A stretch of 64,000 bases of DNA from positions 124,001 through 188,000 of the forward strand of contig NZ_SLWN01000012.1 of the NCBI RefSeq assembly GCF_004342025.1, given 5' to 3'. Both the position numbers and the translations under genes were made by a program. Under the pieces are notes generated by a model. The model was not told where the DNA came from and did not search any database. It saw only the letters and a program-made list of their open reading frames with translations. Of the stretch, positions 1-7,936 are shown one piece after another. This DNA is from Kribbella steppae. GTDB taxonomy: Bacteria; Actinomycetota; Actinomycetes; Propionibacteriales; Kribbellaceae. Positions within the stretch are counted from its first letter, which is position 1, and each line of letters begins with the position of its first letter.

Positions 1-2
1 GG

Positions 3-353
3 GCGAGAACCCGCGGTACGCCGTTGGCCGCCGGAGTGATCGCGTTCGCGGCCGGATGGGTCGTGGCCGCGGCACTCCCCGCGTCCACGAAGGAACGCGA
101 GCTGGCTCAGGAGGCCAAGGACACAGCGATGGACGCCGCCGGCCCCGTGAAGGAGCAGGCTGCCCAGATGGCCCAAGAGGTCAAGGAGAATCTGCAGGAA
201 CCGGCGCAGGAAGCCGTGACGCACGTCAAGCACTCCGCATCCCAGGCAGCCGGCGAGGTGGCGGACGAGAGCCGGTCGGCAGCGCAGCAGGTTGCCGGAG
301 ATGCGAAGGACTCAGCGGACAACGTCCGGCAGGCTGGTTCCTCGGGCCGATGA
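3..353 (+). CDS. DUF3618-like membrane-anchored protein, 5' partial
   Basis: The reading frame is open from the first bases of the window, so the true start lies upstream. The visible part opens with a short hydrophobic stretch (residues about 6-25, ending in a Leu-Pro-Ala-Ser turn), followed by a long Ala/Glu/Lys/Gln-rich helix with repeated Ala-x-x-Val-Lys patterns. This layout (Arg-Gly-x-Pro-Leu-Ala-Ala-Gly before one membrane segment, then an amphipathic tail) is typical of the C-terminal half of actinobacterial DUF3618 proteins. No enzymatic motif is seen. It overlaps the next gene by four bases (ATGA), so the two are probably co-transcribed. Function is unknown; an envelope-associated role is inferred. 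Confidence 0.75.
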   Translation, partial: ARTRGTPLAAGVIAFAAGWVVAAALPASTKERELAQEAKDTAMDAAGPVKEQAAQMAQEVKENLQEPAQEAVTHVKHSASQAAGEVADESRSAAQQVAGDAKDSADNVRQAGSSGR

Positions 354-1321
354 GCGACGAACGACGGCCGGACGTTCCGGGAGTGGATGCCGACAAGCCG
401 ACGGAGATCCCGGCGGCGGGCTGGTGGCAGGTGATCAGGCGGGCTTGGGCGGAGGCCAAGGCCGATCAGGTGCCGCTGCTCGCGGCCGGCGTCGCGTTCT
501 TCGGTTTCCTCTCCCTGTTCCCAGCCGTCGTTGCTGCGGTGCTCGCCTATGGCCTGATTGCGGATCCGGGGCAGATCCGCGACCAGGTCGGAGAGCTGGC
601 CGCAGCGATGCCGGCGTCGGGGCGAGAGTTGCTGCTCCAGCAGCTCGACACCCTGACGTCGGCACCGCGGCAGGGCTTGGGGATCGGAGTCATCGTGGCC
701 GTGCTCGCCGCGCTGTGGAGTGCCTCCGCAGGTGTCGGGTATCTCATCTCCGCGGTCAATCTGGCCTACGACGAGGAGGAGACGCGCGGATTCGTCCGCC
801 GGAAGCTACTCGCTCTGGGCATGACGTTGGGAGCGGTCCTCTTCGTTCTGCTCGCGATCGGTCTCTTCTCGGCCGGCGCAGCGATTGGTGAGGACCTGGC
901 GACCCCGGTCCGGATCGGGCTCGAGGCGCTTCGGGTGGTCGTTGCCGTGGTGCTGATCATGGCGGCGCTTGCGGTCACTTTCCGGCTGGGACCTGATCGG
1001 GACGCGCCCCGGATTCGTTGGGTGTCCACGGGCGCCGTTGTCGCGACGATCATCTGGCTGCTCGCGTCGGTCGGCTTCTCGATCTACGTCCAGACCTTCG
1101 GCAACTATGCGAAGACCTACGGCAGTCTGGCCGGGGCGGTGATCCTGATGCTCTGGCTGTGGCTGACCGCGTACGCCGTACTGCTGGGAGCTGAGATCAA
1201 TGCGGAGGCGGAGCAGCAAACGGCACGGGACACCACCAAGGGCGAGCCTCGCCCCCTCGGCCGGCGAAACGCCGTCAAAGCCGACTCCATCCCGCAGCAG
1301 CCCGGCGTGAACCGTCAGTGA
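350..1321 (+). CDS. YihY/BrkB-family inner-membrane protein
   Basis: This 323-residue protein carries the YihY/virulence factor BrkB fold: a cytoplasmic N-terminus, then six hydrophobic segments starting near residue 42. The typical loop with Tyr-Gly-Ser-Leu-Ala-Gly-Ala before the last segment and the Leu-Gly-Ala-Glu-Ile-Asn-Ala-Glu motif at the end are present. The start at 350 is chosen because its ATG overlaps the stop of the upstream gene (ATGA). A longer frame reaching back to 56 only reads through that gene. The C-terminal tail of about 40 residues is polar and low-complexity. The family was once called tRNA-processing RNase BN, which is no longer accepted; its real function is unknown. 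A second, divergent member lies at 41397-42272. Confidence 0.9.
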   Translation: MSDERRPDVPGVDADKPTEIPAAGWWQVIRRAWAEAKADQVPLLAAGVAFFGFLSLFPAVVAAVLAYGLIADPGQIRDQVGELAAAMPASGRELLLQQLDTLTSAPRQGLGIGVIVAVLAALWSASAGVGYLISAVNLAYDEEETRGFVRRKLLALGMTLGAVLFVLLAIGLFSAGAAIGEDLATPVRIGLEALRVVVAVVLIMAALAVTFRLGPDRDAPRIRWVSTGAVVATIIWLLASVGFSIYVQTFGNYAKTYGSLAGAVILMLWLWLTAYAVLLGAEINAEAEQQTARDTTKGEPRPLGRRNAVKADSIPQQPGVNRQ

Positions 1322-1746
1322 CGACCTTCCAGGCCGATCGCGTCGCGCAACTTCTGGGTGGCTTCCTCGAGGGCTGGATCGGTGCGGGAGTGCGATGCCA
1401 TCAATTCGGCTAGTGCCTCGGCGATCACGTTGAGCTTCTCCTGGGACGCTTCCTCGGCTCGGCGGGCGGCGTTCTCCAGCAGAACCAGGAGGAGCAGGGT
1501 GACCACACTGGCCACCGTGTGGATCGCGACCTGCCAGGCTTTCAGATCGACCCAGAGCGGGAGACTGGCCAGCCAGACAATGACGATGCCGGCGCAGAGG
1601 AAGAAGAACGGCGCCTGGCTGACGCGCAGGTACGCCGCCTGCACGAACCGGTCGAACAATGAGCGCCGATCACCCTGCACCCGGGTCTGAGCAGCCTCGC
1701 TTCGCTCCATCCGCCGGAGCCTAGTCCGCTCCTCGCGCTGCGGCAT
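1315..1746 (-). CDS. Low-affinity iron permease family protein
   Basis: The 143-residue product has two central membrane segments (about residues 46-66 and 76-92) separated by a Trp-Gln-x-Ala-Ile-His-Thr-Val motif, and an amphipathic tail beginning Leu-Glu-Asn-Ala-Ala-Arg-Arg. This matches the small 'low affinity iron permease' family (PF04120), whose transport role in bacteria is not proven. The ATG at 1746 gives the usual length; an internal ATG at 1713 is an alternative because neither start has a strong ribosome binding site. Its 3' end overlaps the end of the converging BrkB-like gene by 7 bases. Confidence 0.8.
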   Translation of the reverse strand: MPQREERTRLRRMERSEAAQTRVQGDRRSLFDRFVQAAYLRVSQAPFFFLCAGIVIVWLASLPLWVDLKAWQVAIHTVASVVTLLLLVLLENAARRAEEASQEKLNVIAEALAELMASHSRTDPALEEATQKLRDAIGLEGRH

Positions 1747-1846
1747 AGCGCTCGCATCCCGGATGCTCGACAGTCAGTTGTCGTTCTGGTCCTCCGACCG
1801 CTGGTGACGACGTCAGCCCGTCACTGATGGTGTCCGGCGGGAGAGT

Positions 1847-1898
1847 GATTGCGGGCCCGCTCCCCCTGTCCCCTCCGAAGAGGGGCGGGCCCGCAATC
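1847..1898. terminator. Long inverted repeat, probable terminator
   Basis: Perfect 14-base arms (GATTGCGGGCCCGC at 1847-1860 and its complement at 1885-1898) enclose a 24-base loop that can pair further (CCCC/GGGG). It lies just downstream of the small minus-strand gene ending at 1918 and is most simply its terminator. There is no clear T-tract, which is common for actinomycete terminators. Confidence 0.6.
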
Positions 1899-1917
1899 GG
1901 ACTGTGGTTGGGCAGAC

Positions 1918-2094
1918 TCAGGCCATCCGTTGGAGGCGGCGACGGCGTAGTTCGCGCAGCACGGCTTGCTTATGCCGGATCAGGACAATCAGTCGATTGA
2001 CATCGCCGGACCCGCGGGCCGGGCGCAACTCGTCCTCGACGGAATGCAGGGCGAAGATCAACTGTCGCACCGAGCTGGTGTCGTGATCGCGCAT
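1918..2094 (-). CDS. Small charged hypothetical protein (58 aa)
   Basis: A 58-codon frame starting at an ATG (2094) encodes a polar, helix-prone protein rich in Arg, Leu and Glu, with a very basic end (a run of Arg-Arg-Arg-Arg). The open frame extends upstream, but that part is shadow sequence opposite the GAF-ANTAR gene. A strong inverted repeat follows the stop, which supports it being an expressed unit. I do not recognise the family. It is divergent from the GAF-ANTAR regulator and might share its promoter region. No domain is visible, so no function is proposed. Confidence 0.45.
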   Translation of the reverse strand: MRDHDTSSVRQLIFALHSVEDELRPARGSGDVNRLIVLIRHKQAVLRELRRRRLQRMA

Positions 2095-2246
2095 AGAGGC
2101 CTCACAGATCGGAAGATCCGGCGCCCGACTGTCTGAGGCTGGACCACTATCACCGCTGAAGGTACTCGGATCAAGTCCTCGGCCATATTCGGCCACTCTG
2201 GACTGCGGTGGCGGTAGATGGTACGCAGGAGTGGATAGGAACGCTC

Positions 2247-2990
2247 GTGAGCGATCAACGGAAGTTGCGGAGTGTCGGGCCGGTACCGCAAGGCGGTGAG
2301 CCCAGGCCGGTCCAGCTTGCGGACGAGCTGAGCGACCTGGCCCGTGGCCTCCACCACGCCGACGCTCCGGACGACGTACTGCGAGAAGCGGTACAGGCCG
2401 CGATCGACCTCGTACCTGGGGCACAGGCCGGTTCCGTGACGGCTCTCGTCGGCGGAAAGCACGTTCAACACAAAGCGGAGTCGGGCTCGCTGCCTGCCCG
2501 CGTCGATTCGGTGATGTCCGAATTGGACCAGGGTCCGTGTCTGGACGCCCTGCTGCTACGCCGGATCATCCGGGTCGACGACATGAGCCGGGAGACCCGC
2601 TGGCCGGACTTCGCCCCGCGCGCGACCGAACTGGGAGCGCGGAGCATGCTTGCGTTTCCCTTGTTCGTCGAGGACGACAGCTTGTGCGCGCTCAACCTGT
2701 ACGCCGACCAGGCTCACACCTTCACCGACGAGTCCGAGCACGTCGGCAGGTTGCTTGCTGCGCATGCGGCCGTTGCCTACTCGGGTGCGCAGCGGGAGGA
2801 GCACCTACTCGCTGCTATCGAGACCCGAGACCTGATCGGCCAAGCGGTCGGCCTCCTGATGGAGCGCTACTCGATCGGGGCTGATCGAGGCTTCGGCACG
2901 CTGGTTCGCTTCAGCCGCCAGTCCAACCGAAAACTCCGCGACGTGGCCACCGAGCTCATCCGCGACGCCGAAGCCGGCGCCCGGAAGTAG
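2247..2990 (+). CDS. GAF-ANTAR transcription antitermination regulator
   Basis: The protein (247 residues) has an N-terminal GAF domain (about residues 15-175, with the Asp-Gln-Gly-Pro-Cys-Leu-Asp-Ala motif frequent in actinobacterial ANTAR-associated GAF domains) and a C-terminal ANTAR domain (about 185-240, Ile-Gly-Gln-Ala-Val-Gly-Leu-Leu-Met-Glu-Arg). ANTAR domains bind paired hairpins in nascent RNA and suppress termination; the GAF domain presumably senses a ligand. GTG at 2247 is preferred since AGGA lies six bases upstream; an earlier in-frame GTG at 2208 has no such site. No histidine kinase is adjacent, so direct ligand control is likely. Confidence 0.88.
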   Translation: MSDQRKLRSVGPVPQGGEPRPVQLADELSDLARGLHHADAPDDVLREAVQAAIDLVPGAQAGSVTALVGGKHVQHKAESGSLPARVDSVMSELDQGPCLDALLLRRIIRVDDMSRETRWPDFAPRATELGARSMLAFPLFVEDDSLCALNLYADQAHTFTDESEHVGRLLAAHAAVAYSGAQREEHLLAAIETRDLIGQAVGLLMERYSIGADRGFGTLVRFSRQSNRKLRDVATELIRDAEAGARK

Positions 2991-3027
2991 GGGGACCGGG
3001 GGCGGGGGCGTCGAACTGCGCAAGCGT

Positions 3028-3041
3028 GGGACTTATGGCCC
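3028..3041. promoter_or_regulatory. DosR-box-like inverted repeat
   Basis: GGGACTTATGGCCC matches 12 of 14 core positions of the mycobacterial DosR consensus (GGGACTWWAGTCCC). Its centre lies about 67 bases before the start codon of the Rv1733c-family gene, a spacing that would allow activation from just upstream of the -35 region. This is the best of the DosR-like sites in the window. The binding is inferred, not shown. Confidence 0.6.
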
Positions 3042-3101
3042 TGACGGGGGTGGCGTTGCTCGGCGCAGGCTGGGATCAGTGCGGCGGTCGAGGGGGCGAG
3101 G

Positions 3102-3710
3102 ATGGGCACCAAGGAACGACGGGGTGAGCCCTGGGTTGTCATGCGGGCCCGACGGTTCGGGTTCGGCCGTAACCGTTTGCGCCGGCGGGTGGATCGCATC
3201 GAGTCGATGCTGTTCCTCGGTGCTGTCGTCCTGGCCTTGCTGGCGGTACCGATCGCGGCCGGTGTCGGTTCGTCGGTCGGCAACTCCCTGGAGCACTCGG
3301 CGGCACAACGCCGCGCGGAACTGCGGCAGGTCATCGCGGTCGCGCTCGAAGACGCGCCGTTGGCGATCGGCGTGGCTCCGGGGCAGGCGACCTCGACCGT
3401 GCGGGTCGGCTGGGAGGACGGCATCGGTCACCGACGACAGGCCATGGCTTCTGTTGCCATCGGCACCAAGATTGGCGCCGAGGTGATCGTCTGGCTCGAC
3501 CGTTCCGGTGCCGTGGTGGCGCCACCGAAGCAGCCCGGTAACGGTACTGCGGTTGGTTCGGTAGTCGGTCTTTCGGTGGTGATGGCGACGTGGTTGTTGC
3601 TGTGCGGACTGTTCCGGCTGGCCAGGGTCCCGCTGGATCGTCGTACGGCGCGCGACTGGGAACGCGAGTGGGCAGAGGTCTCACCCCGCTGGACCCGCCG
3701 ACAAACCTGA
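3102..3710 (+). CDS. Rv1733c-family membrane protein
   Basis: This 202-residue protein has two membrane segments (about residues 36-58 and 150-172) flanking an extracytoplasmic domain. It has the hallmarks of the actinobacterial Rv1733c family: an Arg-rich N-terminus, a Leu-Ala-Val-Pro-x-Ala-Ala segment end, an outer domain with His-Ser-Ala-Ala-Gln-Arg, and a C-terminal Leu-Asp-Arg-Arg-x-Ala-x-x-Trp-x-x-Glu-Trp signature. In Mycobacterium tuberculosis Rv1733c belongs to the DosR regulon; its biochemical function is unknown. The ATG at 3102 follows a purine-rich site. A DosR-like box stands upstream at 3028, and the gene converges on an acyltransferase gene at 3742, both consistent with a hypoxia role. 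Confidence 0.85.
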   Translation: MGTKERRGEPWVVMRARRFGFGRNRLRRRVDRIESMLFLGAVVLALLAVPIAAGVGSSVGNSLEHSAAQRRAELRQVIAVALEDAPLAIGVAPGQATSTVRVGWEDGIGHRRQAMASVAIGTKIGAEVIVWLDRSGAVVAPPKQPGNGTAVGSVVGLSVVMATWLLLCGLFRLARVPLDRRTARDWEREWAEVSPRWTRRQT

Positions 3711-3741
3711 CAACACGAGTCGAGTCAGCTCAGTGCGGTGT

Positions 3742-4566
3742 TCAGGGATGCGCCGCTGCTGCAACCGGAGTGGTAGGTCCCGGCAAGCCGTCGGCGGATG
3801 TCAGTAGTGCACGGAGGCGGCTGACGAAGCGGGCGGTGGGTGCGCCGTCGACGACGTCGTGGTCGACGCTGACGGTCAGTTGGAGCCATTCGCGCTCGAC
3901 CAGTTGACCGGCGCAGAGGGCGGGGCGGACGGTGATGCCGCCGATGACGATGCCGAGGGTGTGCAGCTGGAAGGCGATGCCCCAGCCGCCGCCGGCGCCG
4001 AACATCCCGACGGCGGTGACGCCGACGGTCCCGGCCACCGCGCGTTGGCGTTCCGGGAGCCGATGCAGTACGCCGAGCAGCGCAGTACGCACGATTGCCG
4101 GCAGAAGCAGATACGCACGGGCCCAGGACTCCTTGCGCACCGACGGGCTGCGGCTCGGATCGGCCTTCACCGCGCGGATCTCATGATGGATGTCCTGCAC
4201 GGATTGGCGGTCGGCGGCACGGATCACATGGGTGAAGGCGAAGGGGACGTCGTCGTCCAGGGTGACCTCGACCGGCAGCCCGATATCGACGTGGTCGTAG
4301 ATCACCTCCCGGCCGCGGAGGTCGCGGTACGCCTGGACGGCCGGCTCAGCGGCCACGGCGCGGCCCACGCAGGCGATCACGAACGCGGTGAAGGAGAGAT
4401 CCTCGCCAGTGGCGAGCCGATGGGCGCGCAGCGCCTGGCGAGCAGAGGTCACGTCGACCTCGAACAGGCCGTGGATGGCGTGCCGGCGGTGTGCGGCTCG
4501 GCCGGCGTCGATGACGAACTGCCGGACCCAGGGCACCGGCACGACCTTCGCGTCCTGACGCTGCAC
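3742..4566 (-). CDS. 2-oxoacid dehydrogenase E2-type acyltransferase, catalytic domain only
   Basis: The 274-residue protein corresponds to the catalytic domain of E2 dihydrolipoamide acyltransferases. The active-site motif Asp-His-Asp-Val-Val-Asp-Gly is intact (His236, Asp240). There is no lipoyl domain and no subunit-binding domain, so it is not a normal E2; such stand-alone domains occur in actinobacteria and their acyl acceptor is unknown. GTG at 4566 is chosen for its AGAGGTGG site directly upstream; a longer frame would run into the neighbouring kinase gene. It lies downstream of the DosS-like kinase on the same strand with a 175-base gap holding a weak DosR-like repeat. Confidence 0.85.
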   Translation of the reverse strand: MQRQDAKVVPVPWVRQFVIDAGRAAHRRHAIHGLFEVDVTSARQALRAHRLATGEDLSFTAFVIACVGRAVAAEPAVQAYRDLRGREVIYDHVDIGLPVEVTLDDDVPFAFTHVIRAADRQSVQDIHHEIRAVKADPSRSPSVRKESWARAYLLLPAIVRTALLGVLHRLPERQRAVAGTVGVTAVGMFGAGGGWGIAFQLHTLGIVIGGITVRPALCAGQLVEREWLQLTVSVDHDVVDGAPTARFVSRLRALLTSADGLPGPTTPVAAAAHP

Positions 4567-4679
4567 GATGCCACCTCTCAATTGCTCGTTCGCCGTCAGC
4601 TGAGGTGCCTCCGGTCGACATGTCTCTAGCGAACGCCAACGACCCCCACACCGGGCAGGGCCGGAGGGCATCAACCCAT

Positions 4680-4693
4680 GGGGCCAACGACCT
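4680..4693. promoter_or_regulatory. Weak DosR-box-like repeat
   Basis: Read on the minus strand, AGGTCGTTGGCCCC matches about 9 of 14 core positions of the DosR consensus and sits roughly 120 bases upstream of the acyltransferase start at 4566. Taken alone it would not be convincing; it is listed because stronger sites occur in the neighbouring gaps. Confidence 0.25.
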
Positions 4694-4741
4694 TGCTCCG
4701 GCAGCGCGGTGGGGCGGTCAGCGGGGGAGGTGGTGAGTGGA

Positions 4742-6502
4742 TCAGTCGGCGGAGGCGGTGAGTGGAGCGCGGAGCTCCAGCACCGTGCCGTGCGGGTCGT
4801 TGGCCGACAGCTGTACGGCGCCGCCCAGGGCTTCGGCGCGCTCGCGAAGGTTCCGCAGGCCGCTCTGCCGGTTGGTGGTCGTGCTGTCCATGCCGATCCC
4901 GTTGTCGGCCACCCGGGCAATCACCTCGTGCGCGGTCACGGCCACCTCGACGGCGACCTCGGTGGCCTGCGCGTGTCGCACCACGTTGGACAGCGATTCG
5001 CGGATCGCGGCGAGGATCTGCGGCCGGACTGCGGTCGGTACGGCGGAGTCGAGTGGGCCGGTGCAGGTCAGCTGCGGCCGGAACCCCAGTGGTTCGGCGT
5101 AGTCGGCGACCAAGGCCTGGACATCGGCGCGCAGCGAACTCTGGTCCGGCTGGTGGTGCAGTTCGAAGATCGCGGCCCGCAGATCCCGGATCGTGGTGTC
5201 GATGTCGTTGACGGCCCGGCCGATCCGCTCCTGGACGTCGGGGCGGACCATCCGGTGCATGCCCTGCAGCTGGAGCCCGGTGGCGAACAGCCGCTGGATG
5301 ACGAGGTCGTGCAGGTCGCGGGCGATCCGGTCGCGGTCCTCGAGCACAGCCAGGGTGGAGCGATCTTGTTGTGCCTGGACGCGCTCGAGCGCCAGCGTCG
5401 CCTGGATGGCGAACATGCGGACCAGGTCCGCCCCGACCGTGACCTCGTGGAGGGCGCCGCGCTCGGCGGCTACGACGAGCAGCCCGCCGGTGCTGCGCGT
5501 ACCTGGTGGCAGCGGGGCGATGATCGCCCGGCCGAGCGATTCGAGCTCCGGTGCATCGGTCACGCCGCCGAGCTCCTTGATCAGCTCAGCGAGTTCCTCC
5601 ACGACGATCTGCTGGTCACCGGCCAGTGCGTCGCCGATGATCGGGAGATCGCTGGGGAGGTGGCGGCCGAGGTGGGCCTGGAAGGCGGGCGGCCCGTCGA
5701 CCGCGACGATCACCAGCTCGTTGTCCTCGACGAGCATGAGCGCGCCGACTGCGGACCCGGACACCTCGCGGGCACGCCGGGCGATCAGCTGCAGTGCGTC
5801 CTCGGGATCGAATTCGCCGAGCATCAGCTGGGTGATCTCAGCGGTGACCTCGTGCCAGCGGCGCCGGCGTTCGGTGTCGGCGTACAGACGGGCGTTGTCG
5901 ATCACGACACCCGCTGCCGCGGCGAGCGCGCTGACGGTCCGCTCGTCGTCCTCGGTGAAGGCGGCGCCGCCGGCCTTCTCGGTCAGGTAGAGGTTGCCGA
6001 ACGCATGGTCGCGGGTCCGGATCGGTACGCCGAGGAACGACTTCATCGGTGGGTGGTTGGGTGGGAACCCGAACGAACTGGGGTGTTCGGCGAGGTCGGT
6101 GAGGCGGATCGGCTCGGGGTACTCGATCAGCAGGCCGAGGATGCCGTGGCCTTCGGGATAGGGGCCGATCGCGGCGATCTCCTCCTCGGTGACACCGTGG
6201 GTGATGAACCGGACCAGGCGCTTGCCGTCGTGGCCGACCACTCCCAGAGCGCCGTACCGGGAACCGGCGAGTTCGCAGGCGGCGGTGACGATGCGGTCGA
6301 GCGTGCTGGTCAGGTCCAGGTCGGTGCCGATGCCGACGACGGCGTCCAGGAGGGCACGGAGCCGCTCCTGCGAGTCCATGATCTCGTCGACCCGGGCGAG
6401 CAGTTCCTGGAGCAGCGCGTCCAGCCGCACCCGCGACAGTCCGGCGAACTCCAGTGCGCCCTCATCCCATGTCCCCAGCGGCCTGTCGGCACTTCCAGCC
6501 AT
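4742..6502 (-). CDS. dosS: DosS/DevS-like GAF-GAF sensor histidine kinase
   Basis: The 586-residue protein has two GAF domains (about 60-207 and 225-375), a HisKA_3 dimerisation domain with the phospho-acceptor His398 (Asp-Leu-His-Asp), and a HATPase domain with Asp-Asn-Gly-Ile-Gly-Met. The first GAF domain contains Asn-His-Pro-Pro-Met-Lys-Ser-Phe-Leu-Gly-Val-Pro. Its His150 lines up with His149, the proximal heme ligand of M. tuberculosis DosS, and the lengths and order of domains agree. It is therefore probably a heme sensor of O2, NO or CO. No membrane segment is seen, so it is cytosolic. The cognate regulator is likely the DosR-like protein at 15074, about 8.6 kb away. Confidence 0.9.
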   Translation of the reverse strand: MAGSADRPLGTWDEGALEFAGLSRVRLDALLQELLARVDEIMDSQERLRALLDAVVGIGTDLDLTSTLDRIVTAACELAGSRYGALGVVGHDGKRLVRFITHGVTEEEIAAIGPYPEGHGILGLLIEYPEPIRLTDLAEHPSSFGFPPNHPPMKSFLGVPIRTRDHAFGNLYLTEKAGGAAFTEDDERTVSALAAAAGVVIDNARLYADTERRRRWHEVTAEITQLMLGEFDPEDALQLIARRAREVSGSAVGALMLVEDNELVIVAVDGPPAFQAHLGRHLPSDLPIIGDALAGDQQIVVEELAELIKELGGVTDAPELESLGRAIIAPLPPGTRSTGGLLVVAAERGALHEVTVGADLVRMFAIQATLALERVQAQQDRSTLAVLEDRDRIARDLHDLVIQRLFATGLQLQGMHRMVRPDVQERIGRAVNDIDTTIRDLRAAIFELHHQPDQSSLRADVQALVADYAEPLGFRPQLTCTGPLDSAVPTAVRPQILAAIRESLSNVVRHAQATEVAVEVAVTAHEVIARVADNGIGMDSTTTNRQSGLRNLRERAEALGGAVQLSANDPHGTVLELRAPLTASAD

Positions 6503-6553
6503 GGCTCACACGGTACCGGTGGGAACCCGCTCGGGCGTTGCCCTTCGGTCCGC

Positions 6554-6997
6554 TTACTGTGCGTGACGCTGTCCCCAGGCGACCAACCGGCGGCCGGTGA
6601 GCGACTCCAGGCCGAGCCGGATCAGGTACTTGTCGCTGTGCGGTGCCCACGAGTGCAGCGGGATCGTGCGCAGGACCTCTGGCCGTTCGTCGTCGGGTAC
6701 GACGGAGAGGTGGCCGACCGCGGTCGCGGTCCAGCCCAGGTGCCGTTCGAGATCGACGTCGTCGACCTCGAAGGCGACCACGTCGCCGCGCTGGGCGGCC
6801 CGGAGTTTCTCACCGGACGCGGTGGAGTACACGAGTGTGTCGCCGTCGACGAAGAAGTTGACCAGGCGTACGGCGGGCAGCCCACCCTCGGTGAACACCA
6901 GCCGGCCGAAGGGCACGGTCCGCAGCAGCCGCAGACACTCCACCGGGCTGAGCACCTCCAGTCCGGTGTCATCGAATCGTCGCGCTGTGCTGATCAT
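6554..6997 (-). CDS. PPOX-fold (pyridoxamine 5'-phosphate oxidase-like) protein
   Basis: This 147-residue protein shows the split beta-barrel family pattern: Cys-Leu-Arg-Leu-Leu-Arg-x-x-Pro-Phe-Gly-Arg-Leu-Val near the start, a Pro-Ala-Val-Arg-Leu-Val-Asn-Phe strand, then Gly-Glu-Lys-Leu-Arg-Ala-Ala and a Val-x-Phe-Glu-Val-Asp-Asp strand. Members bind FMN, F420 or heme and often act in redox stress; several belong to mycobacterial dormancy regulons. A GAGGAGG site precedes the ATG at 6997. It is upstream of and co-directional with the sensor kinase (51-base gap), so the two may be one transcript. The exact cofactor cannot be told from sequence. Confidence 0.85.
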   Translation of the reverse strand: MISTARRFDDTGLEVLSPVECLRLLRTVPFGRLVFTEGGLPAVRLVNFFVDGDTLVYSTASGEKLRAAQRGDVVAFEVDDVDLERHLGWTATAVGHLSVVPDDERPEVLRTIPLHSWAPHSDKYLIRLGLESLTGRRLVAWGQRHAQ

Positions 6998-7130
6998 CTG
7001 ATGCCTCCTCGTCGCACATCACCAGAGAACACCAGCCGACCGAAACCCGAGCAGAGCCGGAAGGCCCGACCCCGAAGGACCCACGACCCCGAGAGCGCCC
7101 TTCGTGGCGGTCGGGTGGCAAGGCTGATCG

Positions 7131-7144
7131 AGGACCTTTGGCCC
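7131..7144. promoter_or_regulatory. DosR-box-like inverted repeat
   Basis: AGGACCTTTGGCCC matches 10 of 14 positions of the DosR core consensus, and with the next base forms an inverted repeat (AGGACC-TTT-GGCCCT, one mismatch per arm). It stands in the 228-base gap between two divergent genes, 82 bases before the start at 7226 and 134 bases from the start of the PPOX gene at 6997, so it could serve either direction. Confidence 0.45.
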
Positions 7145-7225
7145 TGGGGGCCTCGGCAGCCAGGAGATGGAATGGAGTCGTAAGGCGTCTGTACGACGCC
7201 TCGGCACAGCGACCGGGAGGGTGGC

Positions 7226-7936
7226 ATGAACCAGTCCAGCATCACCTGGCTGAACCGACCGGCGCGTCTGGTGTCGGTGAAACAGCAGAAGGCGAACACG
7301 AGCGTCCAGATCGACGGGGCGCGGGTCACGAGGGTCGGAATGATGCCGTCGCGCGGAGACGCCAGAGGCTCGACCGGATTCGCCGTCACCGCGGCCGCCT
7401 ACCGTGAGTTCGTCCGGTCGGCCCGGTTGCGGCCCTACATCGCGAGCGAGCTTCGCCGGTGGCGCGACGGCCGGGACCTGACCGCCGTTGGTGCCGCTAT
7501 CCGGACGGCGTTCGCGGATGCAGAGCTTCCGGCTACCGTGGCGGACGCGATCGCGGCCGGCTATGCCCGTCTCGGCGGAGACGGCACCGTCGTGTCGGTA
7601 CGCAGTATCGGTCCTTCCGGTGTCCCGTATCGCGACCTGTTCGAGGACGTCGACACGACACACGATCTGCTGGCCGCCTGCCGGCGATGCTTCGCGGCGC
7701 CGTTCGCGGACTGGGCGATCAACGATCGCGAGGACCGTGGCGTGAGCCAGCTCGATGTGGCGGTGTCAGTCGGAATCGAGCGAGCCGCCGCTGCCGACAC
7801 CGTCGTCCCGAGTGCCTTCGCTCCGACTCCCGGCGACTGCGCCGGCTACGTCCTCGACAACTCCGAACTCCTCCGACTGGCCGCCTGGGCGGTCGCCGCC
7901 GAGCGCAATCACCTCAGGCACCAAGGAGCGAGATGA
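7226..7936 (+). CDS. Orphan PEP/pyruvate-binding domain-like protein
   Basis: The 236-residue protein resembles part of the N-terminal PEP/pyruvate-binding domain of PEP synthase and pyruvate phosphate dikinase. It has Thr-Val-Val-Ser-Val-Arg-Ser followed by Leu-Phe-Glu-Asp-Val-Asp-Thr, then Ala-Cys-Arg-Arg-Cys-Phe-Ala and Val-Ala-Val-Ser-Val-Gly-Ile-Glu-Arg. It lacks the swivelling phospho-His domain and the PEP-utilising barrel, so it cannot catalyse the full PEP synthase reaction alone. A GGGAGGG site lies five bases before the ATG at 7226. It overlaps the next gene by ATGA, hence translational coupling with the GNAT-acyl-CoA-synthetase fusion. The role is unknown, and the family call is moderate. 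Confidence 0.65.
   Translation: MNQSSITWLNRPARLVSVKQQKANTSVQIDGARVTRVGMMPSRGDARGSTGFAVTAAAYREFVRSARLRPYIASELRRWRDGRDLTAVGAAIRTAFADAELPATVADAIAAGYARLGGDGTVVSVRSIGPSGVPYRDLFEDVDTTHDLLAACRRCFAAPFADWAINDREDRGVSQLDVAVSVGIERAAAADTVVPSAFAPTPGDCAGYVLDNSELLRLAAWAVAAERNHLRHQGAR

Noticed and set aside
4709..7183. Very long plus-strand open frame (824 codons) opposite the sensor kinase and PPOX genes
   Set aside because: It is the high-GC shadow of two well-supported minus-strand genes; its translation is low-complexity and shows no family motif.
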